NCBI GenBank assembly: GCA_023396115.1
Contig: JAEWXC010000088.1
Coordinates: 1 to 28,589, forward strand
Length of the DNA: 28,589 bases
Direction: 5' to 3'
Source: Actinomycetes bacterium
Lineage (GTDB): Bacteria > Actinomycetota > Actinomycetes > Propionibacteriales > Nocardioidaceae
Shown here one piece after another: positions 7,581-15,816 of the stretch. The notes under the pieces are model-generated. The model had not been told where the DNA came from, ran no database searches, and was given only the letters and a program-made list of their open reading frames with translations. Positions within the stretch are counted from its first letter, which is position 1. Every line of letters starts with the position of its first letter. A program made the translations under genes and the position numbers.

Positions 7581-8674
7581 CCCGCGACATCACCTTCCTC
7601 ACCTGGCGTGACTCCACCCATCCCGACGGGGGTGGCTCGGAGGTGTTCGTCGAGCAGGTCGCCCGCCGGCTGGTGGCCCGCGGGCACCGGGTCCGGATCC
7701 GCTGCGCGGCGGTCGCCGGGCAGCCGGCCCGGGAGTCCTTGGACGGGGTGGAGCTGGTGCGGCGCGGGGGCCGGCTCTCGGTGTACGTGCGCTCGTGGGC
7801 CTGGCTGCTCGGTCCCGGCCGGCGGACCGACGTGGTGGTCGACGTGATCAACGGGCTGCCGTTCGGTTCGGTGCTGGCCCGACGGCGCGGCGTGGTGGCC
7901 CTGGTCCACCACGTGCACCGCGAGCAGTGGCACATCATCTACCCCGACTGGCGGGGCCGGGTCGGCTGGTTCCTGGAGTCGCGGGTGACCCCGTGGCTCT
8001 ACCGGCGCCAGCCGCACCTGACCGTCTCGGAGGCCTCGCGCAGCGACCTGGCCAACCTCGGCATCCCGGTCGGGTCGATCGCCCTGGCCCGCAACGGTGT
8101 CGACGTGGTCGACGTGGCGGCGCCGGTCTCGACCACACCGCGGCTGGTGGTGCTGAGCCGACTGGTGCCGCACAAGCAGATCGAGCACGTCTTCGCGGCC
8201 GCGGCGGCGCTGCGCGACACGGTCGGGGACCTGCAGGTTGACGTCGTGGGCGAGGGGTGGTGGCACTCCGAACTGGTCGCCCATGCCCGTGACCTCGGCG
8301 TCGACGACCTGGTCACCTTCCATGGGCACGTCCCGGCCCGGCGTCGCGACGAGCTGCTGGCCCGGGCGTGGGTGCACGTGCTGCCCTCGGTCAAGGAGGG
8401 CTGGGGGCTGGCGGTCATGGAGGCCGCCGTCCAGGCCACCCCCACCGTCGCCTACCGCTCGGCCGGAGGGGTGCGGGAGGCGGTCGCCGACGGGCTCACC
8501 GGGGTGCTGGTCGAGGACCTCGACGAACTCGTCGCGACCCTGGGCTCCCTGCTCGGCGACCCGGTGCGGTGCGTGGCGCTGGGCGTGGCGGCGCGGGAGC
8601 GGAGCCGGCAGTTCGACTGGGAGCGCACCACCGACGCGGTGGAGCGGACCCTGCTGGACGCGGCCCGGGACTGA
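7577..8674 (+). CDS. Glycosyltransferase family 4 (GT-B)
   Basis: A 365-residue cytoplasmic GT-B glycosyltransferase of family 4. The N-terminal Rossmann half begins with a strand and the glycine-rich loop HPDGGGSEVFVEQVARRL. The C-terminal half has LSRLVPHKQIEHVFAAAAAL, VVGEG and the nucleotide-sugar E-x7-E motif, E274 and E282, in KEGWGLAVMEAA. GT4 enzymes transfer sugars from NDP-sugars with retention of configuration, here presumably to a lipid-linked or surface glycan precursor. The GTG start at 7577 overlaps the previous stop (GTGA), so translation is coupled to the membrane protein. It is the last gene of the run; a hairpin follows at 8768. In M. tuberculosis the GT4 protein Rv0225 lies in a similar neighbourhood, from memory. 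Confidence 0.9.
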   Translation: MTRDITFLTWRDSTHPDGGGSEVFVEQVARRLVARGHRVRIRCAAVAGQPARESLDGVELVRRGGRLSVYVRSWAWLLGPGRRTDVVVDVINGLPFGSVLARRRGVVALVHHVHREQWHIIYPDWRGRVGWFLESRVTPWLYRRQPHLTVSEASRSDLANLGIPVGSIALARNGVDVVDVAAPVSTTPRLVVLSRLVPHKQIEHVFAAAAALRDTVGDLQVDVVGEGWWHSELVAHARDLGVDDLVTFHGHVPARRRDELLARAWVHVLPSVKEGWGLAVMEAAVQATPTVAYRSAGGVREAVADGLTGVLVEDLDELVATLGSLLGDPVRCVALGVAARERSRQFDWERTTDAVERTLLDAARD

Positions 8675-8767
8675 GCCGGACCTGAACCGGCCCTGACCCC
8701 GGCCCCGATCGGGCGCTGGCAAAGTGGTGGCCCCTCACCCGGCCGTGGCCGGTGGGCGGGCACACCA

Positions 8768-8798
8768 ACAGGGGCCGGGCCATCGGCCCGACCCCTGT
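8768..8798. terminator. Bidirectional hairpin terminator
   Basis: A 14-bp stem with one C-A mismatch encloses a 3-nt loop. It lies between the convergent stops of the GT4 gene (8674) and the DUF2613 gene (8824). Confidence 0.75.
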
Positions 8799-8823
8799 GG
8801 ATCGTCTGGGGCTGACCCGTGGG

Positions 8824-8970
8824 TCAGCGGTCGCCGTAGCTGAACAGCTCCTGCGAGGCCGGGTTCTTCTCCGGCGCCTGGGTCTGCGAGAAGATGAGCC
8901 CGCCCATGGCTGCGGAACCGACGACCCCACCGGCCACCAGTGCGATCACGGACTTGATCAGAATCGGCAC
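8824..8970 (-). CDS. DUF2613-type small membrane/secreted protein
   Basis: A 48-residue microprotein: a short polar start, one hydrophobic helix rich in Gly, Ala and Val (about residues 7-27), then a polar tail ending LFSYGDR. Size, layout and position fit DUF2613, a family of very small actinobacterial exported or membrane proteins of unknown function. In M. tuberculosis the member Rv0236A sits beside aftD (Rv0236c), and here the gene likewise follows an AftD-like gene on the same strand after a 59-nt gap. GTG 8970 has GGGAG eight nucleotides upstream. A candidate -10 (TAGTGT, 9009-9004) in the gap suggests that it can also be transcribed on its own. It may be a subunit or chaperone of the membrane glycosyltransferase, but that is a guess from adjacency. 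Confidence 0.8.
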   Translation of the reverse strand: MPILIKSVIALVAGGVVGSAAMGGLIFSQTQAPEKNPASQELFSYGDR

Positions 8971-9003
8971 GTCAATGTCTCCCTCATTGATAGGACGTCG
9001 GCC

Positions 9004-9009
9004 ACACTA
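9004..9009 (-). promoter_or_regulatory. Candidate -10 box of the DUF2613 gene
   Basis: TAGTGT on the minus strand in the 59-nt gap between the AftD-like stop and the DUF2613 start would give a leader of about 27 nt. No clear -35 is visible. Confidence 0.3.
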
Positions 9010-9029
9010 TCAGGAGGACTGAGCAACGG

Positions 9030-10673
9030 TCAGGTTCTGACGCGATACAGCGACATTTCTTTTGCCCGGAGCACCGGGGTCAGTCCGGTGAGGTCCAGGT
9101 CGGCCGCCTCGGGGTCGTCCTCGTAGACCAGCACCCACCCGATCCCGGCGTCCGCGGCCACCCGGGCCCACGACCGACCGGCGTCGCGGTCGGCGACCAG
9201 CTGGGCGACCAGGGCGCTCTCCCCCGCGATCACGCTCTCCCCCACCACCAGACGGTCGTCGACCACCACCTCGCAGTCGAACCAGCGGCTCGCCGGGTCC
9301 GAGGAGGACCGCCCCGAGCCCCACGAGAACCCCCGGTAGGAACGCAGCGGCAGGGTCAGCATCCGGCAGTCGGGGTCGCCGGCCACCTGCTCGCCGACCT
9401 CGTCGAACGCGCTCGGGTAGGTGACCGGACGCACCGTGGGCCACGCGGAACCGGTGGCGTCGGGCAGCACCAGCAGCGGCACCAGCAGGACCGGGGACCA
9501 CAGCACCGGGTCCCACAGGCGGCTGTGCCGGACCCGCTCGAGCAGCCACCCGGTCGACCAGGCCACGAGCAGCACCAGCGGCGCCAGGAACTTCTGGGCG
9601 TCCCGCAGCAGACCACCGCCGGGCACGTGGGTGACCACAGCACGCAGCAGCGCCTCCCCGCCCGGCAGCACCGAGAGCGCCGCGAGCACGGTGCCGGCCA
9701 CGGCCAGGACGACCACGCCGACCGGGGGCAGGAACTCCGTGGCCGGACGCGAGTTCTCGCCTCCCGCTCGTCGGTCCCGGCGCTGCCACCACCAGGTCGC
9801 GGCGAGGGTGCCCAGCACCCACAGCACGGCGAGCCAGACCCACGGGGTCTCGCGTGACCCCGGGGTGGCGGTGGAGTCCCAGATCCCGCCGAGCCCGAGC
9901 AGCGAGAGCACCGCGGAACCGGTGCCGTCGGCACGGGCGGCGAACGCCGCGACCCCGTCCGGGTCGGAGGTGCGGGCTGCGGGGCCCAGGAACCCGGCCA
10001 GCACCCACGGGGCCTGCAGGACGGCGACCACGGCCAGCGGCCACTGGTCCCGCAGCGGCCGGCCGACGAGCAGCACCAGCGCCACCGCGAGCGCGAAGAG
10101 ACCGCCGGTGGGGGTCAGCGAGGCGACGGCGGCGGCGACGAGCACGACCACGACGTCACTGCGGGAGCGTCGGTCCCGCCAGCGCAGCAGCCCGGCCACC
10201 AGCCAGATGCTCCCCGCGAAGCCCGCCAGCAGCGCCCACTGCCCCAGCGCGAGCCGCTCCACGGTCCACGGGTTCCACACCGCCACCCCGGACGCGGCGA
10301 GCTGTGCCAGCGGGTGCGCCCCGGCCAGACACCGCTGCATCCCCCACCCGGCCGCGACCAGTGCGCCGGGCACCAGCACCCGCGCCCAGACGGCGCCGTC
10401 GGCGACCAAGGACAGCAACGAGACCACCGCGTCCAGCGGAACCGCCCGCGGCGCCACGTCGCCCAGGCCCAGGGAGGCGCGGGTCAGCGGTTGGTCGGGG
10501 ACGAAGACCAGGTCTCGGGCCAGCGGGTACCCGGTGCCCGACACCAGCGGCCAGGTCAGCAGCAGGGTCAGCAGCAGCGGCCACAGAGCGACCAGGACCG
10601 TCACCAGCACCGTGGACGTCCCCGGCACCTGCCGTTGTCCACGCTCCGGGACCGCACCGACCGCCCGCACCAC
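9030..10673 (-). CDS. AftD-like GT-C membrane protein, short form
   Basis: A 547-residue multi-pass membrane protein. After the first helix comes the motif ARDLVFVPDQPL, whose Asp (D54) is where GT-C enzymes place the catalytic acid. The segment WNPWTVERLALGQWALL (133-149) resembles the conserved NP-x-ERL-x-GQW region of AftD, the alpha-(1->3)-arabinofuranosyltransferase of mycobacterial cell walls. About ten helices are followed by a soluble C-terminal region of roughly 130 residues. AftD of M. tuberculosis is about 1400 residues, so this is a much shorter relative lacking the large C-terminal carbohydrate-binding part. It probably uses a polyprenyl-phosphate sugar; the sugar is unknown. I chose GTG 10673, which has AAAGGGAG eight nucleotides upstream; GTG 10682 abuts that site. 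The DUF2613 gene follows it. Confidence 0.75.
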   Translation of the reverse strand: MVRAVGAVPERGQRQVPGTSTVLVTVLVALWPLLLTLLLTWPLVSGTGYPLARDLVFVPDQPLTRASLGLGDVAPRAVPLDAVVSLLSLVADGAVWARVLVPGALVAAGWGMQRCLAGAHPLAQLAASGVAVWNPWTVERLALGQWALLAGFAGSIWLVAGLLRWRDRRSRSDVVVVLVAAAVASLTPTGGLFALAVALVLLVGRPLRDQWPLAVVAVLQAPWVLAGFLGPAARTSDPDGVAAFAARADGTGSAVLSLLGLGGIWDSTATPGSRETPWVWLAVLWVLGTLAATWWWQRRDRRAGGENSRPATEFLPPVGVVVLAVAGTVLAALSVLPGGEALLRAVVTHVPGGGLLRDAQKFLAPLVLLVAWSTGWLLERVRHSRLWDPVLWSPVLLVPLLVLPDATGSAWPTVRPVTYPSAFDEVGEQVAGDPDCRMLTLPLRSYRGFSWGSGRSSSDPASRWFDCEVVVDDRLVVGESVIAGESALVAQLVADRDAGRSWARVAADAGIGWVLVYEDDPEAADLDLTGLTPVLRAKEMSLYRVRT

Positions 10674-10692
10674 GGACCCCACTCCCTTTGCC

Positions 10693-10717
10693 TATGCTGA
10701 ACTCCGCGCACAGCCTA
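10693..10717. promoter_or_regulatory. Divergent -10 boxes between AftD-like and methyltransferase genes
   Basis: TATGCT (10693-10698) reads toward the methyltransferase and TAGGCT (10717-10712, minus strand) reads toward the AftD-like gene, giving that transcript a leader of about 30 nt with its AAAGGGAG site. A palindrome CCCACGTGGG lies at 10730-10739. No -35 boxes are convincing. Confidence 0.35.
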
Positions 10718-10856
10718 GGGCGTGACCCTCCCCACGTGGGACCGGTCAGGCCCGGCCGCGCGCGACGCGGCTGGGAGGAGCCGCAGGGCACCGCAGCCTG
10801 GCCGCTGCCGCCCGAGCACACGACACAGGGACGAGGCCGTCCCTCCGAGGAGACCC

Positions 10857-11627
10857 ATGACCCGCCCACCGCAGCCGCGGTCGTCCGGAGGCGATCAGGG
10901 ACTCCACCGGCCGGAGCCGGGTCGCGCCGGGCTCGAGGCGGTCCTGGCCCGGGTCGCCGACGTGCCGGGCTGGATGAGCGACGCCCAGGCAGGGGTGCTG
11001 TGGGACGAGGCGGCCGCGGTCCCCGCGGGTGGCCGCGTGGTGGAGATCGGCTCGCACCTGGGCCGCTCGGCCTGCGTGCTGGCCTCCGCCCTGCCGACCG
11101 GGGCCCGGCTCAGCGCGGTGGACCCGTTCGGGGCCGACTGGCGCTACGGGCTGCCCGACACCCGCGTTCGGTGCGAGCAGAACCTCCGGGCGGCCGGGGT
11201 GCGGGACCGGGTCGACCTGGTCGTCGCCACCAGCCGTGAGGCGTTCACCGCGCATCCCCGCGGTGAGCAGGTCGACCTCGTCTACGTCGACGGCAAGCAC
11301 GACGCCCTGAGTCTGGTGCTCGACGTGCGCTGGGCCCGGCACCTGCCCGAGGGTGGGGTGCTGCTGGTCCACGACGCGTTCTCCAGCCTGGGCGTGACCA
11401 CCGGCCTGCTGCTGCGGGTGCTCGGCTCGCGGCGGTTGCGCTACGTGGACCGCACCGGGTCGCTGGCACGGTTCGTGGTCGCCCGCCCCACGGCCGCCGA
11501 CCGGGCCAGGATGCTCGCCCAGCTGGGCTGGTTCGCCCGCAACCTCGTGGTCAAGGTGCTGCTCCGGCTGCGCCTGCGACGGGTGGCGGCGCTGCTGGGC
11601 CACCACGGTGAGGCGGACCCGTTCTGA
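10857..11627 (+). CDS. Class I SAM-dependent methyltransferase (Methyltransf_24 type)
   Basis: A 256-residue protein with the SAM-binding motif VVEIGSHLGRSA (61-72), an acidic D89 after strand 2 (AVDPFG), LVYVDGKHDA (142-151), which corresponds to the iDGdHsy motif of the Methyltransf_24 family, and LLVHDAF (169-175). Family members often O-methylate sugars or small molecules in glycan and natural-product clusters. The C-terminal 40 residues are basic and hydrophobic and might associate with the membrane. ATG 10857 has GAGGAG four to five nucleotides upstream. The stop overlaps the start of the flippase gene (TGATG), so the two are an operon. The likely acceptor is a sugar of the glycan made by this locus, as an inference from context. 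Confidence 0.88.
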   Translation: MTRPPQPRSSGGDQGLHRPEPGRAGLEAVLARVADVPGWMSDAQAGVLWDEAAAVPAGGRVVEIGSHLGRSACVLASALPTGARLSAVDPFGADWRYGLPDTRVRCEQNLRAAGVRDRVDLVVATSREAFTAHPRGEQVDLVYVDGKHDALSLVLDVRWARHLPEGGVLLVHDAFSSLGVTTGLLLRVLGSRRLRYVDRTGSLARFVVARPTAADRARMLAQLGWFARNLVVKVLLRLRLRRVAALLGHHGEADPF

Positions 11628-13021
11628 TGGGCGACTCCCCCGACACCACTCCCGGGACCGACCGCACCCGGGACTCCGGCCCCGCGGACCACGACGCCAC
11701 GACCGCCACGACCCACAGCACCGACCGTGTGGACGACGGCCCTGACGACAGCACGGTGGGCGACCCCACCGACCGGGCCTCGATGGTGGCGGTCGCGATG
11801 ACGGTGATGAACGTCGCCACCTACGTGTTCACGATGATCGCGGCCCGGCTCACCGGACCCGGCGACTACGGCGCGTTCGTGGCGGCCCTCAACCTGCTCA
11901 CCGTGCTGCAGGTCGCGGCCCTGGGGGTGCAGGCCTCCGCGGCCCGCCGGATCGCTGCTGCCCCGCACGACGCGGTGCCGGTGGAGCGGGCCATCATGCG
12001 GCTCACCCTGCGCCTGTCCCTGGGGCTGGGGGTGCTGCTGCTGCTCGCGGTGCCGCTGACCGAGAAGGCGCTGGGACTCGACGAACCGGCGATGGCGGTG
12101 GTGATCGCGCTGGCTGCGGTGCCGCTGACCTACACCGGCGCCCAGATGGGGGTGCTGCAGGGGGAACGTCGCTGGCGGGCCCTGGCGGTGGCCTACCTGA
12201 TGGCCGGCATCCCGCGTCTGGCGATCGGTGCGGCGCTGCTGTGGTGGCGCCCGGACGCGATGTCGGCCCTGCTCGGGGTCTCGTTCGGTTACCTGTTCCC
12301 GGTGGCGTTCGGCCTGGTCGCCCTGCGTCGGATCGGTGCGTCCCGCGCGCGCAGCGCGGCCGAGGAGTCCGAGGCCGACCACTCCGCCTGGTCGGTGCTG
12401 CGGGAGTCGCTGCACAACTCCCAGACGCTGTTCGCCTACTTCGCGCTGTCCAGCGTCGACATCCTGGTGGCCCGGCAGGTCCTCGACCAGCACGACTCGG
12501 GGCTCTACGCGGCGGGGTTGATCCTCACCAAGACGATGCTGTTCCTCCCCCAGTTCGTGGTGGTCATCGCCTTCCCGGCGATGTCCACCCCGGCGGGCCG
12601 GCGGCGTGCGCTGCTCGGCAGTCTGGGGCTGGTCGGGGCGCTGGGGGTGGCCGGGACCATCGCCTCGTGGGCGCTGGCCGACGTGGCGCTGTTCTTCGTG
12701 GGTGGCTCGGAGTTCGCCGAGATCACCTCGTCGCTGTGGCTCTTCGCGGTGCTCGGCACGCTGCTGTCGTGGATCCAGCTGCTGGTCTACTCGGTGCTGG
12801 CCCGGCAGGGCCGTCGCACGGTGGCCGCGGTCTGGATCGCCCTGGTGCTGCTCGTGGTCACCGGGCTCGAGGCCGGGTCGACCAACCAGCTGCTCGGCGT
12901 CGTGATCGCCGTCGACCTGCTGCTGTTCGCGGCCCTGCTGGTGGGGGCGCTGCTGCTCCTGCGGCGCGAGCAGCAGCAGCTGGCCGTGGGCGCGGAGCTG
13001 TCGTCCGAGCCCCCTGCCTGA
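11627..13021 (+). CDS. Wzx/MATE-like polysaccharide flippase
   Basis: A 464-residue membrane protein. The first about 48 residues are polar, rich in Asp and Thr, and presumably cytoplasmic; they are followed by 12 or so hydrophobic helices. The opening AVAMTVMNVATYVFTMIAARLTGPGDYGAFVAALNLL is the typical first hairpin of the MOP superfamily (Polysacc_synt), as are the later inter-helix loops with DSGLYAAG. Such proteins move undecaprenyl-linked oligosaccharides or other lipid-linked glycans across the membrane. Coupled to the methyltransferase gene (1-nt overlap), it provides an export step for the glycan assembled by the neighbouring glycosyltransferases. It ends only 12 nt from the convergent polA stop, with no hairpin in between. 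Confidence 0.88.
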   Translation: MGDSPDTTPGTDRTRDSGPADHDATTATTHSTDRVDDGPDDSTVGDPTDRASMVAVAMTVMNVATYVFTMIAARLTGPGDYGAFVAALNLLTVLQVAALGVQASAARRIAAAPHDAVPVERAIMRLTLRLSLGLGVLLLLAVPLTEKALGLDEPAMAVVIALAAVPLTYTGAQMGVLQGERRWRALAVAYLMAGIPRLAIGAALLWWRPDAMSALLGVSFGYLFPVAFGLVALRRIGASRARSAAEESEADHSAWSVLRESLHNSQTLFAYFALSSVDILVARQVLDQHDSGLYAAGLILTKTMLFLPQFVVVIAFPAMSTPAGRRRALLGSLGLVGALGVAGTIASWALADVALFFVGGSEFAEITSSLWLFAVLGTLLSWIQLLVYSVLARQGRRTVAAVWIALVLLVVTGLEAGSTNQLLGVVIAVDLLLFAALLVGALLLLRREQQQLAVGAELSSEPPA

Positions 13022-13033
13022 CCGACTCCCGCC

Positions 13034-15715
13034 TCAGTGGGCGGCCTCGTGCCAGTTGCGTCCGGTGCCGACCGAGACGTCCAGCGGGACGGTCAGCTGG
13101 GCGGCCGAGCCCATCTGCTCGCGCACCAACGCCTCCAGTGCCTCCCGCTCGCCGGGCGCCACGTCGAGCACCAGTTCGTCGTGCACCTGCAGCAGCATCC
13201 GCGACTCCATGCCCTGCTCGGTGATCGCCCGCTCCACCCCGAGCATCGCGACCTTGATCAGGTCGGCGGCCGAGCCCTGGATGGGGGCGTTGAGCGCCAT
13301 CCGCTCGGCCATCTCACGCCGCTGGCGGTTGTCGCTGGTCAGATCGGGCAGGTAGCGACGCCGGCCCATGATCGTCTCGGTGAAGCCCGAGCGCCGGGCC
13401 TCATCCACGACCCCGGCCAGGTAGTCGCGCACCCCGCCGAAGGTCTCGAAGTACTCCTCCATCAGTGCCCGGGCCTCGTTCGGCTCGATCCGCAGCTGCT
13501 GGCTCAGGCCGTAGGCGCTGAGTCCGTAGGCCAGCCCGTAGTTCATCGCCTTGATCTTGGCGCGCTGCTCGGGGGTGACCGCGTCGGCGTCGGTGGAGAA
13601 GACCCGGGCGGCGGTCATCGAGTGGAAGTCCTGACCGGAACGGAACGCCTCGATCAGCAACGTGTCCTCGGACAGGTGCGCCATGATCCGCATCTCGATC
13701 TGGCTGTAGTCGGCCGTCATCAACGACTCCGCGGTGGAGACGAAGCCCTGCCGGATGCGTCGGCCGGCCTCGGTCCGGACCGGGATGTTCTGCAGGTTCG
13801 GGTCGGTGCTGGAGAGCCGGCCGGTGGCCGCGATGATCTGGTTGAAGGTGGTGTGCACCCGGCCGTCGGGCTGGACGGTCTTGAGGAGTCCCTCGACCGT
13901 CTGGCGCAGCCGGGTGACGTCGCGGTGCCGCAGCAGCGCGGTGAGGAAGGGGTGCTCGGTCTTCTCGTAGAGCTGGGCCAGCGCCTCGGCGTCGGTGGTC
14001 CACCCGGTCTTGGTGCGCTTGGTCCGCGGCATGTCGAGCTCGTCGAAGAGCACCACCTGCAGCTGCTTGGGTGAGCCGAGGTTGATCTCCTTGCCGATCA
14101 CGTCGAAGGCTTCCTGGGCGGCCTGCTTCACCTGGCCGGCGAACTCGTCCTCCAGGGCGGCCAGCTGGTCGACGTCCACCGCGATCCCGCGCTGCTCCAG
14201 CTGCGCGAGCACCGCCACCAGCGGCAGCTCGACGTCGGCCAGCAGCGCACTGCCGCCGTGCTCCTCGACCTCCTGCTCCAGCACCGCGGCCAGGTCCAGC
14301 ACGGCGCGGGCCGACAGCATCGCCGTCTCCGAGCCGTCGTCGACGGCGTCCAGGGTCAGCTGCTCGGTGTCGGCGTCGCTGGCCCGCAACTCCCGCTTGA
14401 GGTAGCGCAGGGTCAGGTCGGCCAGGTCGTAGGAGCGCTGGTCGGGCCGGACCAGGTAGGCCGCCAGGGCGGTGTCGACCTCCAGCCCGGCCAGGGCCCA
14501 GCCGCGGGCGGCCAGGGCGAGCATCGGCCCCTTGGCGTCGTGCACCACCTTGGGGCGCTCCGGGTCGGCCAGCCAGTCGGCCAGCACGGCGTCGTCGGCG
14601 GCGTCCAGGGCGGCCGGGTCGAGCCACGCAGCTGCCCCGTCGGCACTGGCCAGCGCCACCGAGTGCACCTCGCCGGTGCCGGCCCGCCAGGTGCCCTGCA
14701 CGGCCAGTCCGGTCCGGCCGGTGGCGTGCTGCTCCAGCCAGGCCGCCACCTCACCGGCCGCCAGCTTGACCCCGTCGACCTCGAGGCCGGGCTGCGGCTC
14801 GGGCTCGGTGTCGGGCGCCAGCTCGGCCAGCACCCGGGTGCGCAGCTCACCACGGAACTCCAGCCGGTCCAGCAGCTCCAGGGCGGGCTGCCGGTCCCAC
14901 TCGCGCCGGACCAGGTCGGCCGGGGCCAGCGGCAGGGTCAGGTCGGTGAGCAGCCGGTTCAGGTGCCGGTTGCGCATCACCTCGCCCAGGTGCTCGCGCA
15001 ACGAGTCGCCCTTCTTGCCGCCGACCTCGTCGGCGCGGGCGATCAGGTTGTCCAGGCCGTCGAACTGGTTGAGCCACTTGGCCGCGAAGCCCTGCCCGAC
15101 ACCGGGCACGCCCGGCAGGTTGTCGGAGGCCTCCCCGACCAGCGCGGCCAGCTCGGGGTAGCGGTGCGGCGGGACGCCGTACTTCTCCTCCACCGCGGCC
15201 GGCGTCATCCGGGCCAGGTCGGAGACCCCGCGCATCGGGTACAGGACCGTGGAGTCCTCGGTGACCAGCTGCAGCGAGTCCCGGTCGCCGGTGAGGATCA
15301 GCACCTCCATGCCCTCGGCCACGGCCCGGGTGGTGAGGGTGGCGATGATGTCGTCGGCCTCGTACCCCTCCAGGTCCAGGTGCGGCACCGACCAGGTGTC
15401 CAGGACCTGCCGGATGATCGGCAGCTGGCTGCGGAACTCGTCGGGCGTCTTGTTCCGCCCGGCCTTGTACTCGGGGTACTCCTCGAGCCGGAAGGTCTGC
15501 CGGGACCGGTCGAAGGCGACGCCGACGTGGGTGGGCCGCTCGTCGCGCAGCACGTTGACCAGCATCGAGGTGAACCCGTACACGGCGTTGGTGTGCTGAC
15601 CGTCGGTGGTGGAGAAGTTGTCCACGGGCAGGGCGAAGAACGCCCGGTAGGCCAGGGAGTGGCCGTCCAGGAGCAGCAGGCGCGGGCGGGTGGCGGCGGG
15701 GGTCTGGGCAGGCAC
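13034..15715 (-). CDS. polA: DNA polymerase I
   Basis: 893 residues, the usual length for actinobacterial PolA. The N-terminal 5'-nuclease domain shows LLLLDGHSLAYRAFFALP, YEADDIIATL, LTGDRDSLQL and SDNLPGVPGVG. The middle 3'-5' exonuclease-like domain lacks the catalytic DxE (GLAVQG stands in its place), so proofreading is most likely absent, as in mycobacterial PolA. The polymerase domain has motif A TADYSQIEMRI, motif B RAKIKAMNYGLAYG and motif C QVHDELVLD. The enzyme fills gaps and removes RNA primers during replication and repair. GTG 15715 directly follows a -10-like TATCCT by 6 nt and has no Shine-Dalgarno site, suggesting a leaderless mRNA. It is divergent from the thioesterase gene. 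Confidence 0.98.
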   Translation of the reverse strand: MPAQTPAATRPRLLLLDGHSLAYRAFFALPVDNFSTTDGQHTNAVYGFTSMLVNVLRDERPTHVGVAFDRSRQTFRLEEYPEYKAGRNKTPDEFRSQLPIIRQVLDTWSVPHLDLEGYEADDIIATLTTRAVAEGMEVLILTGDRDSLQLVTEDSTVLYPMRGVSDLARMTPAAVEEKYGVPPHRYPELAALVGEASDNLPGVPGVGQGFAAKWLNQFDGLDNLIARADEVGGKKGDSLREHLGEVMRNRHLNRLLTDLTLPLAPADLVRREWDRQPALELLDRLEFRGELRTRVLAELAPDTEPEPQPGLEVDGVKLAAGEVAAWLEQHATGRTGLAVQGTWRAGTGEVHSVALASADGAAAWLDPAALDAADDAVLADWLADPERPKVVHDAKGPMLALAARGWALAGLEVDTALAAYLVRPDQRSYDLADLTLRYLKRELRASDADTEQLTLDAVDDGSETAMLSARAVLDLAAVLEQEVEEHGGSALLADVELPLVAVLAQLEQRGIAVDVDQLAALEDEFAGQVKQAAQEAFDVIGKEINLGSPKQLQVVLFDELDMPRTKRTKTGWTTDAEALAQLYEKTEHPFLTALLRHRDVTRLRQTVEGLLKTVQPDGRVHTTFNQIIAATGRLSSTDPNLQNIPVRTEAGRRIRQGFVSTAESLMTADYSQIEMRIMAHLSEDTLLIEAFRSGQDFHSMTAARVFSTDADAVTPEQRAKIKAMNYGLAYGLSAYGLSQQLRIEPNEARALMEEYFETFGGVRDYLAGVVDEARRSGFTETIMGRRRYLPDLTSDNRQRREMAERMALNAPIQGSAADLIKVAMLGVERAITEQGMESRMLLQVHDELVLDVAPGEREALEALVREQMGSAAQLTVPLDVSVGTGRNWHEAAH

Positions 15716-15721
15716 GTGGTG

Positions 15722-15727
15722 AGGATA
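15722..15727 (-). promoter_or_regulatory. -10 box for leaderless polA transcript
   Basis: TATCCT on the minus strand ends 6 nt before the GTG of polA, placing the transcription start at the start codon. No clear -35 hexamer is present. Confidence 0.45.
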
Positions 15728-15816
15728 TCGACGGCCACCGACGGGCGCCGAGCCCCACCCGGGGCCGTGCGGCTCCCCCCGTCGGGAGGCACCGGGTCAC
15801 GTGCCACCATGAGCCC

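Noticed and set aside
9030..10673. Evidence for arabinogalactan synthesis
   Set aside because: The protein is far shorter than AftD and no emb, aft or decaprenyl-phosphoarabinose genes are seen, so the sugar cannot be named.
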